Shown here in pieces: positions 60,147 through 64,000 of a stretch of DNA of 64,000 nucleotides. A model generated the notes under the pieces. The model had not been told where the DNA came from and did no database searches. It saw only the letters and a list, made by a program, of their open reading frames with translations. The translations under genes were made by a program, and so were the position numbers. The first letter of the stretch is position 1. Every line of letters begins with the position of its first letter. The stretch is from NCBI GenBank assembly GCA_965279085.1, contig OZ257149.1, positions 2,170,001 to 2,234,000 on the forward strand. The letters are read 5' to 3'. The stretch comes from UBA7672 sp965279085 (GTDB lineage: Bacteria; Pseudomonadota; Alphaproteobacteria; Caulobacterales; Hyphomonadaceae).

Positions 60147-60733
60147 AATCCCGTCTGACCCAGCAGGCCGGTGTCGCCGTGCGCAAACTGCGTCTAGCCA
60201 AAGGCTGGACGTTGCAGGAGCTGTCGGACAAGTCCGGCGTGCCGCTGTCGACACTGTCCAAGCTCGAGCTCGGGCAATCCTCGCTGACTTACGACAAGAT
60301 TCTGCGCATCTGCTCGGCGCTCGACATCGACCCGGGTCTTTCCATCCTGCAGCAGGCCTCGACGGCGCCTGCACCGAGCGCCCGCCGCGCCGTGATCCGC
60401 AAGGGTGAGGGCGAGCACCTGCCCTTCGGCGATCACATGGCGAAGGTCGGAGCGCAGGACCTGCTTTCGAAGGCCTTCACGCCCATGATCGTCACGCTGC
60501 AGGCGACGGATGGTCGCCGCCAGACGCTGCCGGGCGAGGCCTATCTGCACGTGATTTCGGGATGCGCCCTGCTTCACACCGATGTCTATGCGCCGCTGAA
60601 GCTGAATGCGGGCGACGCCATTTTCTTTGATGGCTCGACCGAGCACCGGCTGCATGCCGCGAACGACGATCCCTGCACGCTCCTGATGGTCGTTTCAGGC
60701 GATGAGGGATTCTGGCGTCAAACCGGCGAGTGA
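60143..60733 (+). CDS. XRE-cupin transcriptional regulator
   Basis: A 196-residue protein. Residues 10-65 are an XRE helix-turn-helix (LRLAKGWTLQELSDKSGVP, TLSKLELGQSSLTYDKIL), and residues 115-185 a cupin domain (GCALLHTDVYAPLKLNAGDAIFF, EHRLHAANDDPCTLLMVVSG). Cupin-linked XRE regulators commonly sense small ligands. Its ATG overlaps the MASE1-PAS stop, so they are translated together. It lies upstream of a porin and is the best candidate to bind the AGAGAATAAC elements. Confidence 0.92.
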   Translation: MKSRLTQQAGVAVRKLRLAKGWTLQELSDKSGVPLSTLSKLELGQSSLTYDKILRICSALDIDPGLSILQQASTAPAPSARRAVIRKGEGEHLPFGDHMAKVGAQDLLSKAFTPMIVTLQATDGRRQTLPGEAYLHVISGCALLHTDVYAPLKLNAGDAIFFDGSTEHRLHAANDDPCTLLMVVSGDEGFWRQTGE

Positions 60734-60794
60734 TTCGCCAGGAGTGGCTTGGAAATTCTCTGGCGACGTTGAGCCAACCTGTTTTGGTTAAACG

Positions 60795-60838
60795 AATTTC
60801 TCCGAATTAGAGAAAAATTCACCGATTTAGAGAATAAC
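60795..60838. promoter_or_regulatory. operator-like repeats before the OprO/OprP-like porin
   Basis: An imperfect inverted repeat AATTTCTC-N7-GAGAAAAATT (60795-60819) is followed by ATTTAGAGAATAAC (60825-60838). The AGAGAAA-type half-sites appear twice as TTAGAGAA. The ten-base AGAGAATAAC matches the one upstream of the mcp operon. Confidence 0.55.
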
Positions 60839-60840
60839 AC

Positions 60841-60868
60841 TCCGGAACGAGAAATTCGCTCGCCGGAG
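60841..60868 (+). promoter_or_regulatory. 5'-leader hairpin covering the porin ribosome binding site
   Basis: TCCGG-AA-CGAG-AAATTCG-CTCG-CCGGA forms nine pairs with a 2-base bulge. The 3' arm includes GGA of the SD GGAG (60865-60868), 6 bases before the porin ATG, so the site may be hidden when the hairpin is folded. Confidence 0.45.
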
Positions 60869-60874
60869 TACACG

Positions 60875-62305
60875 ATGTCCAAGGCCACCCTGACCCGCAC
60901 CGCCGCGATGGCGATTGTCGCCCTCGCCGCCGCGCCGGCCATCGCCCAGGCGCCGGCCGCCCCGGCCGAGAAGCCCGCCGCCAAGCCGACCACCGCAACG
61001 TCCTGGTCCGGCGGCGCGCCGAAATCGTCGGAAGGCGAGATGTCCTTCAAGCCGTCGGGCCGGGTGCAATTCGATGTATTCAACCTGGACACGGATGGCG
61101 CCTCGGCTGTCGACCAGAGCTATTCGCGGTCCTTCGTCCGCCGCGTCTATCTCGGCGTGGACGGCCAGTTCAGCAAGGAGTGGCGCTACAAGGTGGATCT
61201 CGCCTTCCAGCCGGGCGCCGACCAAGCCGCTTCTTCCGTCACCACGCTCCGTCTCTGTCAGGACAATGGTTCCGCCGCCATCGTGCAGCGCGCCATCTGC
61301 CTCGCTGGCGAGACGGACCGTGGTCCAGTCGTGACATCGGTTTCGACGTCAGGCGCCGACACGGAAGTGGGCTTCGATTTCGCCTACCTGCAATACGTTG
61401 CAGGCCCATGGGAAATCACGCTCGGCCAGAACAACATGACGTCGCCGATGGAGGATCGTGCTTCGGCGCTCAACACGCCGTTCAACGAGCGTTCGGGCTA
61501 CATCACCGCGTTCGGCTTCTCGAAGGCGATGGGCGTTGCAGTCAACACGTCGGGCGAGAACTGGTCGGCAGGTGTGGGCGTCTATGGCGACGATCTCAAC
61601 AACCCGGAATCGACCAACACCAGCGAAACTGTCGCCCTCCAGGCGCGGGGCACGTGGGTTCCGTATTTCGCCAAGACAGATGACGGCGTGACGCTCGTCC
61701 ATCTCGGCGCAACCGCGCGCTATCGCGACAATGCCGGCGGTGAAGACGCGACCGGCATTCGCGGTCCGGGCTTCCGCTATCGTGCCCGTCCTAACACGGG
61801 CTGGGGCGACCGCTTCGTCGACACCGGCTCGATCGCGTTCGCGCAGGATTCGTTCGCAGGCGTCGAGTTCGCGGCCCAGCACAATGCTTTCGGCGCTTCC
61901 GGCGAGTTCGGCCAGCTTTCGGCCAAGCCGCAGTCGGGCTCGCCTTTCGCCGGCGCCAATCCGTCCTTCTCCGGCGGCTATGTCGATCTCTTCTGGTCGC
62001 CGACCGGCGAGAGCCGTTCCTATAAGGCCAAGGAAGGCACGTTCGGCCGCACATCGCCGTTGACGACGCTGGGCGAGGACGGCTTCGGCGCCCTCACCTT
62101 TGGCCTGCGCTATGATTTCCTCGACTTGACCGACGGCGCCATCGATGGCGGCGAGCAGAAAGGCGTGACGCTGCAGGGCACCTGGCAGCCGATCAACTTC
62201 CTGAAATTCCAGGTCGACTATTCCCGTCTCGACATCGAACGCCCGACCAGCGCGCTGAGCGGCACGGCCGATGTCATCACGATGCGCTCCCAGATCGAGT
62301 GGTGA
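60875..62305 (+). CDS. OprO/OprP-like (phosphate-selective type) porin
   Basis: A 476-residue outer-membrane porin. Signal peptide MSKATLTRTAAMAIVALAAAPAIAQ, then an Ala/Pro/Lys-rich spacer and the barrel. The family pattern is seen in SFKPSGRVQFDVFNLDTDG, FVRRVYLGVDGQFSKEWRYKVDLAF, WEITLGQNNMTSPMED and FNERSGYITAFGFSKAMGV. Ends ADVITMRSQIEW with the aromatic last residue. OprO/P porins import phosphate or polyphosphate, but many family members have unknown substrates. It follows the XRE-cupin gene by 141 bases of regulatory sequence. Confidence 0.92.
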   Translation: MSKATLTRTAAMAIVALAAAPAIAQAPAAPAEKPAAKPTTATSWSGGAPKSSEGEMSFKPSGRVQFDVFNLDTDGASAVDQSYSRSFVRRVYLGVDGQFSKEWRYKVDLAFQPGADQAASSVTTLRLCQDNGSAAIVQRAICLAGETDRGPVVTSVSTSGADTEVGFDFAYLQYVAGPWEITLGQNNMTSPMEDRASALNTPFNERSGYITAFGFSKAMGVAVNTSGENWSAGVGVYGDDLNNPESTNTSETVALQARGTWVPYFAKTDDGVTLVHLGATARYRDNAGGEDATGIRGPGFRYRARPNTGWGDRFVDTGSIAFAQDSFAGVEFAAQHNAFGASGEFGQLSAKPQSGSPFAGANPSFSGGYVDLFWSPTGESRSYKAKEGTFGRTSPLTTLGEDGFGALTFGLRYDFLDLTDGAIDGGEQKGVTLQGTWQPINFLKFQVDYSRLDIERPTSALSGTADVITMRSQIEW

Positions 62306-62323
62306 CACTCTCTGCGAGCGTGA

Positions 62324-62369
62324 GAAGGAGGCCGGCCAACCCTGTCCCCCCTGCCGGCCGGCCTCCTTC
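62324..62369 (+). terminator. strong hairpin after the porin gene
   Basis: GAAGGAGGCCGGCC and GGCCGGCCTCCTTC form a 14-bp perfect stem with an 18-base loop, 19 bases after the porin stop. There is no U-tract, so it may act as a barrier or a bidirectional terminator. Confidence 0.6.
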
Positions 62370-62466
62370 CAGACTTCCTCCCGCCTGCAACTGACATCCC
62401 GGCGCGCACCGCTTCCCCGGCGCGCCGGGATCGTGCATTTGATGCTCCGGAGTCAGGAGCATCCGC

Positions 62467-63777
62467 GTGGCTGTCACGATCGATCACCTTTCGGCATATC
62501 ACCGCTACACGGTGATCCGCGGTTTCACCGATGCGAACGGCGTGAAAGTGCCGTTCGAGGCTATCGGGGCGATCCGCAACATCGCGCTCAACCCGCAGAT
62601 GACCGAGATCTACATCGACTGGGAGCGCATCGCCGCTGACGGGACGCGCACGCCTGAACGCCTCACCTTCCTGATGGCGGCGACGGACGGGCCGCGCAAC
62701 AACCATATGAAGGAGTATTTCGAGCAGGGCGAAGTCGATGTGCCGCCACGGCCGCCAAAGCCGAAGCCGGCAGAATCGCCAGAAGAGTCCGGCGGACAGC
62801 AGTCGCAACAGACATCCTCGCCTGACGAGCTGACCGTGCGCTGCGGCTGCGGGCCGGCGTTCCACCGCGCCGTCTGGCCGGGCGGGCACCTTTCGGTGAA
62901 TGCATGCCTGCGCTGCGGGACGGTGGCGGTGACGAGCCAGATCGGCGACGACGGGCGATATACGGGCGATGCGTGGACGTCCTACGTTCCCGTTCCGACA
63001 GACCAGAAGGTCGTCGACTGGCTGGGGCATTTCCCGCGCGCGTCGGTCAACTACGGCGGAGCGATGTGGCGCTGGCCGATGTCGGCCTCGCTCGTGCGTT
63101 ATCCGACCCTGTTCTATCCCGCCGACACGCGCGTGGCGGACGAGGAAGAACTGGAAGCGCTGGAAGAGGCGCTGTGGGAGGCGCAACAACCCCTGACGCG
63201 AGCGGACCGCCAGCGCGCTGCGCTGGGAGACATTCCGGCGCCGCCGCAGGGAATGCTGCGCGATTTCGGAAACTCGCTGGCTGTCCAGCGTGTGCTGGGG
63301 CTGCGGCCCAAAAGCGATCTTGGGCAATTGCACAGCCACGCCAACCTCCTGTCGGCATCGAGCGAGCTGGCGGCTTCGCTGCTGCTCAGGCGCGATGGCG
63401 CGTATGACATCATGATGGGATGGCTGCGCTCGAAGGACGATGAGGATTTCAGCGCCGGAATTGCGATGCTGCGTGATGCGCGGCCGCTGTTCTCGGGGCC
63501 GGACGATCCTAGGCTGGCGCCAGGTTTGCTCGATGTCCTGAACGATCTTCCGCTGGGCAAGCTGAAAGACGTGCCGGGTCGCGTCGAGAGTTGCATGCGA
63601 TTCGAAGCGCTGCTGGTGGCCATCGCCGATCTCGGCGCCAACAGCGCGGAAATGCAGCAGGGTCTGAAGGTGCTGCAGAAGAAGCTCGCACGAAAGGACG
63701 CAACGGTAACCGAGGCAATCGGTATCGTCCTGAACGAGCTCAATGGCACCGACAACAGGCCGGCGGAGTATCGTTAG
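62467..63777 (+). CDS. conserved hypothetical protein with Cys cluster and acidic/helical C terminus
   Basis: A 436-residue protein from a GTG with AGGAG 7 bases ahead. Residues 1-80 form a beta-rich domain (YHRYTVIRGFTDANGVKVPFE), reminiscent of DUF3601-type proteins, but I am not sure. A Pro/Glu linker leads to a Cys motif (CGCG and CLRCG at about residues 120-150) that could be a zinc ribbon. The C-terminal 250 residues are helical with HEAT-like features (LLRRDGAYDIMMGWLRSKDD). I do not assign a function. Confidence 0.7.
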   Translation: MAVTIDHLSAYHRYTVIRGFTDANGVKVPFEAIGAIRNIALNPQMTEIYIDWERIAADGTRTPERLTFLMAATDGPRNNHMKEYFEQGEVDVPPRPPKPKPAESPEESGGQQSQQTSSPDELTVRCGCGPAFHRAVWPGGHLSVNACLRCGTVAVTSQIGDDGRYTGDAWTSYVPVPTDQKVVDWLGHFPRASVNYGGAMWRWPMSASLVRYPTLFYPADTRVADEEELEALEEALWEAQQPLTRADRQRAALGDIPAPPQGMLRDFGNSLAVQRVLGLRPKSDLGQLHSHANLLSASSELAASLLLRRDGAYDIMMGWLRSKDDEDFSAGIAMLRDARPLFSGPDDPRLAPGLLDVLNDLPLGKLKDVPGRVESCMRFEALLVAIADLGANSAEMQQGLKVLQKKLARKDATVTEAIGIVLNELNGTDNRPAEYR

Positions 63778-63837
63778 CCCTGCTCACTTTACGGAAGGTG
63801 GCTGACGCGGGACCGGATCGGCGCTAGTGTGCAGGGC

Positions 63838-64000
63838 ATGGGACTGGATGACAGCCTGCTCCGCATGACGGCAGCCCAGATCGCGACGGGGCTGCGAAAG
63901 AAGGCGTTCAGCGCGCAGGAAGTGTGCGCGGCGTCGATTGCCAGGATCGAATCGCTCGACAGACAAGTGAACGCGGTGATCGTGCGCGATTTCGAACGCG
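63838..64000 (+). CDS. amidase family protein, N-terminal part (runs off the window)
   Basis: The first 54 codons of an amidase-signature enzyme: MGLDDSLLRMTAAQIATGL followed by KKAFSAQEVCAASIARIESL and QVNAVIVRDFER, matching the amidase N-terminal helix pair found before the Ser-Ser-Lys catalytic domain. The catalytic triad lies past the end of the window. GatA-like or other amidase cannot be decided. Confidence 0.75.
   Translation, partial: MGLDDSLLRMTAAQIATGLRKKAFSAQEVCAASIARIESLDRQVNAVIVRDFER

Overview
The window is about 64 kb of GC-rich chromosome from an alphaproteobacterium, most likely of the Caulobacter/Hyphomonas/Maricaulis kind. The reasons are the aroA, cmk, rpsA, ihfB and trpF/trpB/trpA/accD set, a lptC-lptA-lptB-rpoN-hpf-ptsN cluster, an AccD without the usual zinc-finger cysteines, a TIGR02300-type acidic-tail protein, and a chemotaxis operon in the Caulobacter order that includes cheU and cheE. 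This placement is inference from gene content; no 16S rRNA gene is present.

Layout. 1-17 kb: a housekeeping block on the minus strand (aroA, cmk, rpsA, ihfB, mscL, trpF, trpB, trpA, accD). Accessory genes break it up: a chromate transporter, a cytochrome c/sugar dehydrogenase fusion, an SDR, a serine hydrolase, a lipoprotein plus GFA protein between trpB and trpA, and a plus-strand membrane protein between trpF and trpB. 17-24.5 kb: a TIGR02300 protein, tRNA-Ala(GGC), an alpha/beta hydrolase, ptsN, hpf, rpoN, lptBAC and ribonuclease D. 24.6-33.07 kb: a genomic island in the 3' end of tRNA-Leu(CAG). It has a P4-type integrase, an imperfect copy of the tRNA end at the far side, matching TTGTTGGTAT arm repeats at both ends, an AlpA-like regulator, a second tyrosine recombinase, a cytochrome P450/DUF4336 pair with a divergent AraC regulator, and a truncated GIY-YIG-type gene. 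33-43.2 kb: a PagL-like lipid A deacylase, a CzcCBA-type metal efflux operon with a His-rich periplasmic protein, a HupE/UreJ protein and a membrane anchor protein, and a Tat-exported Fe/Mn superoxide dismutase. 43.3-44.8 kb: tRNA-Ser(GGA) and a class III aminotransferase.

44.8-62.4 kb is the most interesting part. A leftward operon runs mcp, OprB-type porin, mcp, STAS (cheX), cheY, cheA, cheW, cheR, cheB, cheY, cheD, cheU, cheY, cheE, and then a MASE1-PAS membrane sensor with no output domain. Divergent from it is a second, paralogous MASE1-PAS gene, translationally coupled to an XRE-cupin regulator and followed by an OprO/OprP-like porin. Both promoter regions carry AGAGAATAAC and GAGAAA/TTTCTC elements. 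I propose that the XRE-cupin protein and its MASE1-PAS partner coordinate porin uptake and chemotaxis toward the same compound.

The window ends with an unrecognised 436-aa protein carrying a Cys cluster and the first 54 codons of an amidase. Start codons were moved from the longest frame wherever homology or a Shine-Dalgarno site favoured an internal start; these choices are given in the entries.
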